Assembly (NCBI GenBank): GCA_020722645.1 | Contig: DYKL01000002.1 | Coordinates: 11,913 to 42,544, forward strand | Reading direction: 5' to 3' | Source: Acetofilamentum sp. | GTDB taxonomy: Bacteria > Bacteroidota > Bacteroidia > Bacteroidales > JAFGUD01 | DNA: 30,632 nt | Part shown: positions 7,053-16,255 of the stretch, piece by piece | Numbering within the stretch: position 1 is the first letter of the stretch | Layout of the letters: every line of letters starts with the position of its first letter | Made by a program: the position numbers and the translations under genes | The notes under the pieces: generated by a model | Database searches by the model: none | The model's input: only the letters and a program-made list of their open reading frames with translations | What the model was told of the DNA's origin: nothing

Positions 7053-10000
7053 TTATGGAGTTAACGCAAATCGCACTTTGAAGCCCGATTCAACATTTGT
7101 TGTACGGGGCGCTGTATTCGTTTCCATCAAAGAGTGACTATAGAAATATTGAATACTCAATTTTTGATTGATTGAATAATCGGCTGTAAAAGACAAAGAA
7201 AAGTTATCTCTTTCCGTATTTTCCTGTGATATGTTTTCTACAATTCTTCTGTAAATTTCTATGTCGTGTCCGAATGTAAAGTCCAATCTTAGATTTAAGT
7301 CGCTGTTTAGTTTTTGTGGATTTCCACCAACTTTTATGTTCATTTTAAGTTCTTTGAAAGTATAACCACCTCCAAAAGTAAAAGAATTGTTATGACTTTC
7401 ACGGATTTGGTTATTGCTGAAACTTAAAAATAGATCTCTTGATTTTTTGTATTCAAATCTGGTACTAAGTGTACCGTTCCAAGTAATATCAAGCCCGAAA
7501 AAAGGAAGAAATTTTTCACTAATCATGATACCCTGTATCTCATATTGAGGAATAAACAAGCCGTTTGTTTCGTATAAAGCATCGCTTATTCCTATTTGCT
7601 CATATAAATCAAAATTATAGTTCGGATTAGATTGAAAATCATTTACAGTGTATGTTGAAGCATATGAGTGAGTAAGGCTGATTTTTTTTACGTAATTTTT
7701 TATAAAAGGTAAATTTGAAAGACCGTCAAATGTTAATCGCCAATCAGGTAATGGAATAGCAAGGAATGAACTGTATCCTAATTTATCAGCCGAAATTCCC
7801 GAATAAGCAGTTAAAAATGATGTTATTAAAACAGATTGAGATGTATGACTATAACCAACAGGGTAAGTATTTCCCAGAGAATCAGTATATGTGTTCAGTT
7901 GATAATTTTGGTCTTTTAAAGCTCTTTCTCTCGCTAATTCCATAGCAATATCTTGTCTGGAATCCAGAAAATTTTCGTAGTATTTAGAATAGAAATTGGC
8001 GCTTGTGTCTATCCTTTCAAAAGCAGAAACAATTGTGTTAAAAGAAATAAAGAAGTTCCCGTCAATCACTTTTGTTTTTTCGTTAAAAATACCGGAAGTT
8101 GTATTTCCATATATGTTTTCATTAAATGCAATATTTCTTTGGAAATTCACATCAAGTCTAACATTGTTAACTGGTGCAAGAGAGAATCTTACTCTGATTT
8201 CTTCTGATTGTGTAAAATTAATAGGCATATTAAATAAACTGTCTTCTGTTAACCAGCCTCTTTGGGCAAAATTATCTACTATTAACCTGTCTTGCAATCC
8301 AGCCATAAATTCAAATCCGGGAGCCAACTGATTATTCAATTTTTCACTACCGAAAATTAGGGCATTGGGTATATAACCGTTTAATAATGTTCCGCCTGCA
8401 TTTTTGTAGTTTATTGATGCACTTTCCAACATCATCAGAGTTTTTAAAGTATAATCAGAAGCAATCAGTAAAACACTTTCATTTACTTTCTTTTTGCCTA
8501 TAATTTCTAATTTGACATTGTCTAATGTAGTGTCTGTTGTGAATTTAATTCTGTTTTCGTTAATTATTTCGTAATTGTCTGATTTAATAGGTCTTCCGTC
8601 TTGTGCGTATAGTTGGAATTTTGTAATATTTTCGGTTTTCAAGTTGTGGTTTACAAATTGAGGTACATTTTTTTTAAGTTTAACCGTTACTTCTGTTTTG
8701 ACCTCTTTATCTTCTTTTTTTACAGGTGTTCTGCCGTTTTTTGTGAATCTGGAATTAACTTTTTTAAGGTATGGAATACTATTGTATAAAGTGTTGAAGT
8801 TTAATTGACCATTTAATCTTAAAGTTCCGGAATTTTGGATTGTATTCCCAAAATAAACTGTGTATTCTTCAGTCGAATCGGTTTCAGGGACAGTAAATGG
8901 GTCAATTCCTCTACGCCAGTCATAATTTGCGGCATAATCAGCAGTCAAAGAAGTCCAGCCGAGAAGTGGTAGTTTATTTATAGGAACTCTGTAATTTATT
9001 TTTATTTGTTCGTTATAATCTGTATTTCTACCTAAGTCGTACATATTTAAAAATATTGTATCGCTTGGATGTTTAATTCCCCATTTTTCGAACAATGTTT
9101 CTTGTTCTCTCCAACCGTCAGGCTCAATTCTTGCAGCATTCATCGTAGTTAAGTCAATTCGTAAGGAGTTGCTTAATCGATAGCTGATATCAAGATTTCT
9201 TGACCATAAAAAGTTTTTTTGATAAGAAGTGGGCAAATCAATAGCGTAATCGCTGATTTGTCTGTTTTTAAATTTCGTATATTGCCTGTTTACATCAGTT
9301 GAAGCACTGATTCTTGTTGGTAAATAATAAAAATTAAAATCCTTAATAATCTGAAAAGCTCTGTGTTTCAAGAATTTAATTTTTTTGAATGGAGTAACTG
9401 CTTTTGAGTTAGGAGCATAATTGTAATTAATGTTGAACAATATATTTTGTTGAATGTAAAATTCGATAATAGGAGTACGGTTATATGATTCGTTGAATGC
9501 AAAAGATGTGTTAAAATTAGAAATTTTCCAGGGAGCAATTATGGAACTTGTGTTTTTAGGTTTGTCGCCAGTGGTGTTTTCCGTTTTTTTCGGTTTACCC
9601 ATCATACTGACGTTTGTAAAATTAAAACTTCTTCTTACTGTGTATGTTTGAGCGGCATTTTTCAGAGATGTTTTTTCTTCATCAGATAAAACAGATAATG
9701 CATCATTAAATTTTATATCTGGGTCGAATGGATTATATTCAGGATTTGACAAACTTTTTGAATACCCTAAATACATAGGAATAGAAACACCATATTCTTT
9801 AGGGAAAAATTTACCAAATTGGATTTGAGTAGTGATGTCATATTCAACTACCTGATCAGAATACCTTTCGTTAACTCTTTTTTCAATACTTCCAAAGCCC
9901 GGAGTGTGAGTGTACCCGGAAACGGTAAGGTTTGCAAAATCAGCAAAATTGGTGCTTACTCTGGCATTAGCCGCCCAACCACCGTTTGAATTAAAATCTG

Positions 10001-13000
10001 TAAGCCTTAATTCGTTTACCCAAATTTCAGCAGATTTTTCCATTCCATCATCGTTTGGGTCTAAATTGTTTTCCCGTCTTGGATTTCTTACTCCAATCAT
10101 TATTGATTTAACATTAGACAAATTCGGATTGCCAATTACGGTTATTTTATTTTTTCCGTCATAAATATAATAAGGCAAATTCATGGAAACATTTGAGTTT
10201 GGAATGTTCATTGCAGTATTTCTTTGCAGCTTGACTTCCAGTAAAGCTTCGAAGTTAAGATTTAGCTCGTTTTCAGAGGGCCAAACAATGTATCTGTCAG
10301 GGTCTTCAACTTCTTCATCGCCGGATTCATAATGACCGGCAAGGGTTTTTTTCAAAGGTATTTCATATTCGTAATAATTGTTTGTAAAGTCAGAGCCGAG
10401 TCTTACGAACAATGTAATATCATAATCATTAAGTTGTGCTTCTTCGTCAATTAAAGCTTCGGCGTGAACGTACATTTTCAGATATTTATATTTTCTTAGG
10501 TCTAAATTAATGTTTTTATAAACTCCTTTGGCTTCTCCATCAGGCAAATTGATAACTTTCATTGTCATTGCCTGTTCGTTTAATTTTCTTAATTGTTGGT
10601 CAAACGGGTCTTGTTCTCTTGTAACGCCCGGAGGCATTATATAATTAACAGGTTCTTTTTGATTACTTTCTTCTATATTTACGATTGATACATCAAGCGA
10701 ACCATTGCCTTCTGGTTCCGGAATAATTATTGATTCACCACCTTCGGTAATATTATATTCGTATTGTCTCCATTCTTCTTTTACTAAGTGTAATTTAGCA
10801 AACCTTAGAACGATATCGTCTTCAAAACCGGTTAAAAACATTCTAATAAATCTTATTGATTTGAAGCCCTGAACATAACCTACAACTTTGTCGGGGTTTT
10901 TTACAGGAATTTTGTATTGATACCACGTAACAATCTGAGAGTCATCATCATTTGGCAAAGTTGGCACATCAGCTTCTACTTTGTTAACAATGTAGTTTTG
11001 TCCCACATTCATTTGATCCGGTGCAATGTGGATTTGATATTGGTAATATGCTTCGTAATTGTCCAATGTATTGTCTTTGTTTACGTCTTCCATATCTGGA
11101 TATTGCGAAACAGCAGACAGGTTTAAATTTCCGGTATTTATGGGTGAGTTTCCTTCCGTTCCGTTAAAACTTTTATATCGTTCTAAAATATCAGCCTGAA
11201 TATCGTCATAATATTCATCAAGAAAATAAGTAAAATTGTCTTTGGCGGGGTCGTTTGATGCTGATTGAAAAGCAAGTGAATTTGTGCCATATAACTGGGA
11301 AATTCTTTGTAAATATTCATTATAAAAAGATGATTCTTCATCATCTAACAAGCCATCATAACCGGCATCTTGGATTTGTCTGATATCCGGATTATTATCA
11401 AAATTCTGAGTTGTCATTTGCACTTTTGAAACAATACCCCATTGAGTTGTATCTACTAATGTCGGGTCAGGCGGGTAGGGGATACCGTTTTCCATACTTT
11501 TTCTAGAATCTTTAAGAATATCTTCAGAAATATCACCAAGATTTATGTATAAATATCCACCGGTTGATAAGGAATCATAAATAAACGGGTCTAATAACCA
11601 AAATTCAATAAAACCAATGTTTGAACTTTCAAAATCGTTTATATACAAATCACGCATTATACCTCCCCATCGTGAGTCGGGATTAATTAATTCTCCGTTT
11701 TCGTCAATACCTGCAGAAATACCGCTTTCACCTTCTACATCAAAGTTATAAGGACCTCTTTCGCTTGGATAATAAGCTAAATTTAAAACAGTCATTCTTG
11801 TTGGTAAATTACTGAAATTTTGACGGTTCGGGAAAATTTCTTTTTCAAAAATTAAACGAACATTATGGTTTGAAATGTCGTCTAAGCTTATATGTGCCGG
11901 TCTTAATGTGCTTTTTTTTACAAGTAAATCTTCCAGAATATCATACCAAGCAAGATTTGCCCGATTATAACCCGATATTCTGTTGTCTTGTTCGGTTGCT
12001 TCAGGGAACATATCGGGTTGTCCCTGCGGAACACTTGAAATAACCCAGGCAGACGGGGCTTTTAGGTCAATATATGATTGGCTGTCTTCAAAATCGTCAA
12101 TAAAAGCAAGTCCTTCTTTATCAATAACTCTGGGATTTCCTGGAACTAATTGAGCAAATTCCGCTGAAATATTTATATTTGAAGGAGCTTTAGTTTGAAT
12201 AAAAGGCAAAAAATCTACCATTTGAGTAAGAAAAGGAACTTCATCTGAAAAATTTGTATTAAAACCGTACATTGTGTTTGAAATCGGCTCAACTCCAAAT
12301 CGTGTTTTCGGGTCCATTGGTAATTCAGATAAGTGCATCACAGTACTACCAATATTAAAATTCGGGTTAAACTGATAATTAAAATGAGAACCGACAAGAC
12401 TTTTGGTTGTCAATCCGAACATATCATTACTTTCAAGTGTAATTTTTATTGGCATTCCTGAATTAAGCAAAGCATCATTCAAAATAGTTACTTTTCCAAT
12501 ATTATAATCTACAGTGTAATCAGAACCCTCTGTCAATTGATTTCCGCCTTGAGTAACAATAACAGAGCCTTGCGGCAGATTAAAAACATTCAGATTTATT
12601 TCATTTCCGCCAGAGGATTTATATTTACCTCTGATATAAAATTTGTTTTTTACGGCAGTTTGCTGAGCAATATATTGCGTAGAGTCATATAGTTCAGTAA
12701 AAATGTATTTTCGTGCAATCTGATCATTATCAATTTGTTTTTTCAGATAATCTCCGAATGGTTCAAGTTGTGGAAATATTATCAGGGCTTTATTTTTATT
12801 AACAGTTATTCCTTCTATAAAGTCGTAAAAACCGTCAGGATTAGGGTTGTTTTGATTATCTGCATTGTCCAAATTCATTACCGAGAGTAATCTTTCATTA
12901 GCAATGTTTCCTTCCGGAATATAATTAATTGCAGTACCTGTGCGGTCATTGTTATAATAAATTTCAAGTGAAAATTCTTCTTCAGATAACGAATAAGTAT

Positions 13001-14540
13001 TTAAACTGTAAATATTTTTCATCATTAAGTCCCAGGTTGGAAGGTTTGGAGTAGAAGCAGGACCTCGTAAAAGTTTCAGAATAAGAGTTTGCGGAGATTC
13101 AATATCATTTGAAAATTCACCGACCTGATAAGTTTTCCCGTCGATAGTGTATTCATAAGCTATAGCTAAAATTTCGCCGGGTTTAAGTTCTGCATTAATA
13201 GAAATGTATCCCAAGTCATTGTTAACATAATATTCAGTTTCTTTTAATTTTCTGGCACTTTCTAATTTTACAAAATCCACACCTTCTTTAAAACCGTTAA
13301 TTGAACTAAGAATATTTGACACTTCCGAAATATTTCTTATGCCGGAATAAGTCGTAGTCATTTGTTCATAAAGAGTGTTCAGATTATTAGACGGAAATTG
13401 TTCAGCGGGGTCTTGATTGAACAGTAAATTGGCATAAATGTCTTTTTGAGCCTCAGCAATATCAAGAAAAGCAACAATGTTTCTGGCATTTTCAAAGTCA
13501 GAGGTTTTATTTGTCACCCAGACTTCAACTCTGGTTATTTTCATAGGACTTGTAACCAATGGTAAGTTCTCCATTGCTTCTTCATAGTGGTCACGAAAGT
13601 AATGAGAAAGAAAAAAGTGTTTGTTGGCTTCATAATCGCCTGCTGAGATATCAAAATCGTTAAGTACAGAACCGCCTTGGATTTCAATTGTTTTTGATTC
13701 CCCTTTTTGATGAGAAAGAACATTAGTAATTGTAAGTTTTCCGAATTTTAAATCGGTTTTGATACCAAAAAGAGTTGTACTACCGGGGATTAATGAGTTT
13801 TCGATAGGAAAAGTAACATCACCGGCTTCAATTTTTTGGATTATTTCGTCTTCTTCGCCGGTATAATCAATTTTTTTGCGGTTTTCAAAATCAAAAAGTG
13901 CTTTTGTGTTATAGTTAATACCAACATTCATTTTGTCTCCCACTTTCCCGTTAACACCAAGCTGAATGTCCTGGGAAAAATCAAAAATAGTTTGTGTTCT
14001 TTGTCTTTTTGGAAGAATTGGGTTATCTGTATCGTAATATTTTATACCAAGTGTAACATCAACGTTTCCGTTAGGTTGAACTGTAATCTGGTCGCTACCG
14101 AAAATTTTATCCATTCCTTTTAACCCAAGATTAATTTGCGGGTTAAGAAAATCGCTCAAAAAACTTTCATCAGCATTTGTGTTATCAGCTTTTATTTTTG
14201 CTTTCCAGTTATCAGACATTATTGATTTTTGACGATATTTATTGTAATCCTCAAAAGACATAACGTAAGGTCTTGAAATTTCTATGTTTCCGACTTTTTC
14301 AACAATAACAAAATTACCGGTTATCGGGTCGTATTTTATTTCCTGTTCAAAAACAGATGGGTTTTCTAAGTATAAAGGTGAATTATACTTGCTGTTTAAA
14401 AGCGGATTTTCAAAATATTTTATTGGATATTTCAAAGTTGAAGTATCTGTTTGTGCATAATTTTTAAGACTGAGCAAAAAAATTGCACATATCAGCAAAA
14501 ATATTTTATTTTGAGACTTTGTCTGATTCATATAAATCAT
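7053..14540 (-). CDS. sprA: T9SS outer-membrane translocon protein SprA (Sov)
   Basis: SprA (Sov in Porphyromonas) is the giant outer-membrane barrel through which type IX secretion cargo crosses. At 2495 residues it matches the family's unusual size (about 2400-2500). The N-terminus has a signal peptide (residues ~4-30, QNKIFLLICAIFLLSLKNYAQ). Family-like stretches include NPQINLGLKGMDKIFGSDQITVQPNGNVD near residue 130, FIDDFEDSQSYIDLKAPSAW, and WVNELRLTDFNSNGGWAANA. Much of the C-terminal half is beta-strand rich, ending GFKVRFALTP. The order ruvA-sprA, seen here, is also known in gliding Bacteroidota. The start is ambiguous: an ATG at 14531 (MNQTKSQ) is as plausible as 14540. No frameshift is seen over the whole length. 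Confidence 0.95.
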   Translation of the reverse strand: MIYMNQTKSQNKIFLLICAIFLLSLKNYAQTDTSTLKYPIKYFENPLLNSKYNSPLYLENPSVFEQEIKYDPITGNFVIVEKVGNIEISRPYVMSFEDYNKYRQKSIMSDNWKAKIKADNTNADESFLSDFLNPQINLGLKGMDKIFGSDQITVQPNGNVDVTLGIKYYDTDNPILPKRQRTQTIFDFSQDIQLGVNGKVGDKMNVGINYNTKALFDFENRKKIDYTGEEDEIIQKIEAGDVTFPIENSLIPGSTTLFGIKTDLKFGKLTITNVLSHQKGESKTIEIQGGSVLNDFDISAGDYEANKHFFLSHYFRDHYEEAMENLPLVTSPMKITRVEVWVTNKTSDFENARNIVAFLDIAEAQKDIYANLLFNQDPAEQFPSNNLNTLYEQMTTTYSGIRNISEVSNILSSINGFKEGVDFVKLESARKLKETEYYVNNDLGYISINAELKPGEILAIAYEYTIDGKTYQVGEFSNDIESPQTLILKLLRGPASTPNLPTWDLMMKNIYSLNTYSLSEEEFSLEIYYNNDRTGTAINYIPEGNIANERLLSVMNLDNADNQNNPNPDGFYDFIEGITVNKNKALIIFPQLEPFGDYLKKQIDNDQIARKYIFTELYDSTQYIAQQTAVKNKFYIRGKYKSSGGNEINLNVFNLPQGSVIVTQGGNQLTEGSDYTVDYNIGKVTILNDALLNSGMPIKITLESNDMFGLTTKSLVGSHFNYQFNPNFNIGSTVMHLSELPMDPKTRFGVEPISNTMYGFNTNFSDEVPFLTQMVDFLPFIQTKAPSNINISAEFAQLVPGNPRVIDKEGLAFIDDFEDSQSYIDLKAPSAWVISSVPQGQPDMFPEATEQDNRISGYNRANLAWYDILEDLLVKKSTLRPAHISLDDISNHNVRLIFEKEIFPNRQNFSNLPTRMTVLNLAYYPSERGPYNFDVEGESGISAGIDENGELINPDSRWGGIMRDLYINDFESSNIGFIEFWLLDPFIYDSLSTGGYLYINLGDISEDILKDSRKSMENGIPYPPDPTLVDTTQWGIVSKVQMTTQNFDNNPDIRQIQDAGYDGLLDDEESSFYNEYLQRISQLYGTNSLAFQSASNDPAKDNFTYFLDEYYDDIQADILERYKSFNGTEGNSPINTGNLNLSAVSQYPDMEDVNKDNTLDNYEAYYQYQIHIAPDQMNVGQNYIVNKVEADVPTLPNDDDSQIVTWYQYKIPVKNPDKVVGYVQGFKSIRFIRMFLTGFEDDIVLRFAKLHLVKEEWRQYEYNITEGGESIIIPEPEGNGSLDVSIVNIEESNQKEPVNYIMPPGVTREQDPFDQQLRKLNEQAMTMKVINLPDGEAKGVYKNINLDLRKYKYLKMYVHAEALIDEEAQLNDYDITLFVRLGSDFTNNYYEYEIPLKKTLAGHYESGDEEVEDPDRYIVWPSENELNLNFEALLEVKLQRNTAMNIPNSNVSMNLPYYIYDGKNKITVIGNPNLSNVKSIMIGVRNPRRENNLDPNDDGMEKSAEIWVNELRLTDFNSNGGWAANARVSTNFADFANLTVSGYTHTPGFGSIEKRVNERYSDQVVEYDITTQIQFGKFFPKEYGVSIPMYLGYSKSLSNPEYNPFDPDIKFNDALSVLSDEEKTSLKNAAQTYTVRRSFNFTNVSMMGKPKKTENTTGDKPKNTSSIIAPWKISNFNTSFAFNESYNRTPIIEFYIQQNILFNINYNYAPNSKAVTPFKKIKFLKHRAFQIIKDFNFYYLPTRISASTDVNRQYTKFKNRQISDYAIDLPTSYQKNFLWSRNLDISYRLSNSLRIDLTTMNAARIEPDGWREQETLFEKWGIKHPSDTIFLNMYDLGRNTDYNEQIKINYRVPINKLPLLGWTSLTADYAANYDWRRGIDPFTVPETDSTEEYTVYFGNTIQNSGTLRLNGQLNFNTLYNSIPYLKKVNSRFTKNGRTPVKKEDKEVKTEVTVKLKKNVPQFVNHNLKTENITKFQLYAQDGRPIKSDNYEIINENRIKFTTDTTLDNVKLEIIGKKKVNESVLLIASDYTLKTLMMLESASINYKNAGGTLLNGYIPNALIFGSEKLNNQLAPGFEFMAGLQDRLIVDNFAQRGWLTEDSLFNMPINFTQSEEIRVRFSLAPVNNVRLDVNFQRNIAFNENIYGNTTSGIFNEKTKVIDGNFFISFNTIVSAFERIDTSANFYSKYYENFLDSRQDIAMELARERALKDQNYQLNTYTDSLGNTYPVGYSHTSQSVLITSFLTAYSGISADKLGYSSFLAIPLPDWRLTFDGLSNLPFIKNYVKKISLTHSYASTYTVNDFQSNPNYNFDLYEQIGISDALYETNGLFIPQYEIQGIMISEKFLPFFGLDITWNGTLSTRFEYKKSRDLFLSFSNNQIRESHNNSFTFGGGYTFKELKMNIKVGGNPQKLNSDLNLRLDFTFGHDIEIYRRIVENISQENTERDNFSLSFTADYSINQKLSIQYFYSHSLMETNTAPRTTNVESGFKVRFALTP

Positions 14541-14654
14541 AAATTTTTAGTCAAAAGTTAAATAAAAATTTTATGTCAAAAATCTTTTGCGGTTTATAAT
14601 GTTTTGAATTTTAATGAACAAGAAAATTGACCTGAATAATTAACGATATTAAAA

Positions 14655-14662
14655 CAAATATA
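14655..14662 (-). promoter_or_regulatory. Candidate -7 box for sprA
   Basis: In the 160-bp gap between ruvA and sprA the minus-strand octamer TATATTTG matches TAnnTTTG. It would give a leader of about 110 nt before the sprA start. The upstream -33 region has TTT rather than TTG near the right spacing. This suggests sprA can be transcribed independently of pepE-ruvA. Confidence 0.4.
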
Positions 14663-14700
14663 GTGTAATCCGGTTGTTAAAGATAGTTTAAAATAATGAT

Positions 14701-15288
14701 TTAATTGGACATATTTTGAATGCCTAGTTTAACAAGTTGTTCAACAGTAATATCTGGCTTTGATTTTGTGATTTTTTGAACAATTTGCTCTGAATTTTTT
14801 TTGCTGAAACCAAGTTGAACCAGAGCATAAACCGCTTCTTGTGCAACAGGAGAAGAAATTTGGGCATCAAATAAATCAGTCGTTTCGATTTTGGAAACTT
14901 TGTCTTTTAAATCTATAATAACTCTCTGTGCAGTTTTCAGACCAATACCTTTAACGCTTTTTATCGTGTTTTCGTCTTCTTTCAAGATTGCTCTCACAAT
15001 TTCCGCGGGTTTAAGAGAAGAAAGCATTAGTCTTGCGGTATTTGCGCCAATTCCTGATACAGAAATTAATTGTCGGAAAATTTCTCTTTCGCTTTTATCT
15101 GCAAACCCGAAAAATGAGTTGCTGTCTTCACGAATAACCTGATGGATGAATATTTTTACGTTTTTACTGTTGTAAATTTTTTCGTAAGTATTCAACGAGA
15201 TATTTATTAAATAACCAATTCCGGCAGTTTCGACAATAACAAATGAAGGTGAAATTTCTGCAATTTCTCCTTTGATATATTCGTACAT
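14701..15288 (-). CDS. ruvA: Holliday junction DNA helicase subunit RuvA
   Basis: RuvA binds four-way Holliday junctions as a tetramer and loads the RuvB motor for branch migration during recombination and repair. The 195-residue protein has the OB-fold N-terminus (MYEYIKGEIAEISPSFVIVETAGIGYLINIS), two helix-hairpin-helix motifs (SVSGIGANTARLMLSSL near residue 75, SVKGIGLKTAQRVIIDLKD near residue 112), and the small C-terminal domain that contacts RuvB (APVAQEAVYALVQLGFSKKNSEQ-like). It is slightly shorter than E. coli RuvA (203). It lies 10 bp after pepE across an ATTT tandem repeat, and 160 bp before sprA. ruvB and ruvC are not in the window. Confidence 0.96.
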   Translation of the reverse strand: MYEYIKGEIAEISPSFVIVETAGIGYLINISLNTYEKIYNSKNVKIFIHQVIREDSNSFFGFADKSEREIFRQLISVSGIGANTARLMLSSLKPAEIVRAILKEDENTIKSVKGIGLKTAQRVIIDLKDKVSKIETTDLFDAQISSPVAQEAVYALVQLGFSKKNSEQIVQKITKSKPDITVEQLVKLGIQNMSN

Positions 15289-15308
15289 ATTTATTTATTT
15301 ATTTATTT
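15289..15308. repeat. Tetranucleotide repeat (ATTT)x5 at the pepE-ruvA junction
   Basis: Five perfect ATTT units cover the last codons and stop of pepE (stop at 15299-15301) and run to within 1 bp of the ruvA start codon (15288). On the coding strand it reads AAAT repeated, so it occupies the whole ruvA ribosome-binding region. A gain or loss of one unit would change the last residues of PepE and the spacing to ruvA. Confidence 0.9.
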
Positions 15309-16018
15309 TTAAGGTTTAAAAGAAATGTAAAATCGTCATTTGGAGTAAGTTCTATTGGCTGTTGACCGAATTTGAATATTCTTGCATTTCTTTTTCCGAT
15401 AAGTTTTATTGAATTATTAATTATTTCAAGCATCGTACCTTCTCTAAGTCCAACAACATATATGCTTTTGTTCATTTCAATAAATTCTTCGATTCTCATT
15501 TCTCTTGTTTCACCGGCGTGTCCTTCGGGGTGTGCGTCAAGATAATGAGGATTTATTTGAAAATCAACAAGTTTGAGAACGTCAAAAGAAACAGGTTCGG
15601 TTACAGGCATATCGTTGGTTGTTCTGATGGTTGGACAAGCAACATTTGAACCGGCACTCCAGCCGATATACGGAGTACCGTCGAGGACTTTATTTCTAAT
15701 TGCGTTAATAATACCGTGGTCTTGCATTCTTTTGGTAAGAGCAAAAGTGTTGCCCCCTCCAATTATTATTGCTTCTGCATTTTCAACAGCTTCAACAGAG
15801 TTTTCGAAGTGGTGAATAGAAATTATATCGTGACCGATTTTTTGAAAATTATCTTTTACTTTTTTTTCGTAGTCGTCAAAACTAAAAGTAACTGCTGCAT
15901 AAGGGATAAAAAGAGCTTTAATTTTTTTTTCGCCCAGAAAATTTTTAATATTTTCGATACAATGAGCTAAATAAGCTTCGCCTGCATTAGTTGAATTGCT
16001 GATAAGTAATAATTTCAT
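15299..16018 (-). CDS. pepE: Dipeptidase E (peptidase family S51)
   Basis: This cytoplasmic serine peptidase is predicted to cleave dipeptides with an N-terminal aspartate (alpha-aspartyl dipeptidase). The 239-residue protein shows the nucleophile elbow GWSAGSN with Ser121, an upstream IIIGGGNTFALTKRM glycine-rich loop, and INPHYLDAHP with His158, the expected catalytic histidine. The order and spacing match Salmonella PepE (Ser120, His157), and its length is about the family norm (229). Cyanophycinases share the fold, but the PNPHY-like motif and size favour PepE. It is the first gene of pepE-ruvA, transcribed away from the divergent lipoprotein gene. The ATG at 16018 begins directly at the first beta-strand (MKLLLISNST). 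Confidence 0.92.
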   Translation of the reverse strand: MKLLLISNSTNAGEAYLAHCIENIKNFLGEKKIKALFIPYAAVTFSFDDYEKKVKDNFQKIGHDIISIHHFENSVEAVENAEAIIIGGGNTFALTKRMQDHGIINAIRNKVLDGTPYIGWSAGSNVACPTIRTTNDMPVTEPVSFDVLKLVDFQINPHYLDAHPEGHAGETREMRIEEFIEMNKSIYVVGLREGTMLEIINNSIKLIGKRNARIFKFGQQPIELTPNDDFTFLLNLKNK

Positions 16019-16103
16019 TTTAATTTTTTTTATGAATAATGTTTACAAATTATTTAACTTTTGCTTATGATAAACGTTTTAAAAATAAAGAAAAAAATTA
16101 TAA

Positions 16104-16133
16104 TTGCAAATAATCAAAATGTGAATAATTTTG
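16104..16133 (+). promoter_or_regulatory. Candidate Bacteroidota promoter for lipoprotein-hflX
   Basis: TTG at 16104-16106 and TAATTTTG at 16126-16133 are separated by 19 bp, matching the Bacteroidota -33/-7 pattern (TTG, 17-23 bp, TAnnTTTG). It lies in the 237-bp divergent region between pepE and the lipoprotein gene. It implies a leader of roughly 115 nt. The rest of the region (16019-16255) is AT-rich with no gene seen. Confidence 0.5.
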
Positions 16134-16255
16134 TTGCAAAAATATAAATAAAAATCAATCAATTTCTTGTAATAAAAATTAAAAATATTAAAACAATAGT
16201 TTTTAAGGACATTTCAATAAAAATCATTTGTTTTTTTTAACAAAAATCAGTAATT

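Noticed and set aside
13836..14123. 95-residue plus-strand reading frame inside sprA
   Set aside because: Antisense to conserved sprA sequence; the hydrophobic translation is a by-product of AT-rich coding on the other strand.
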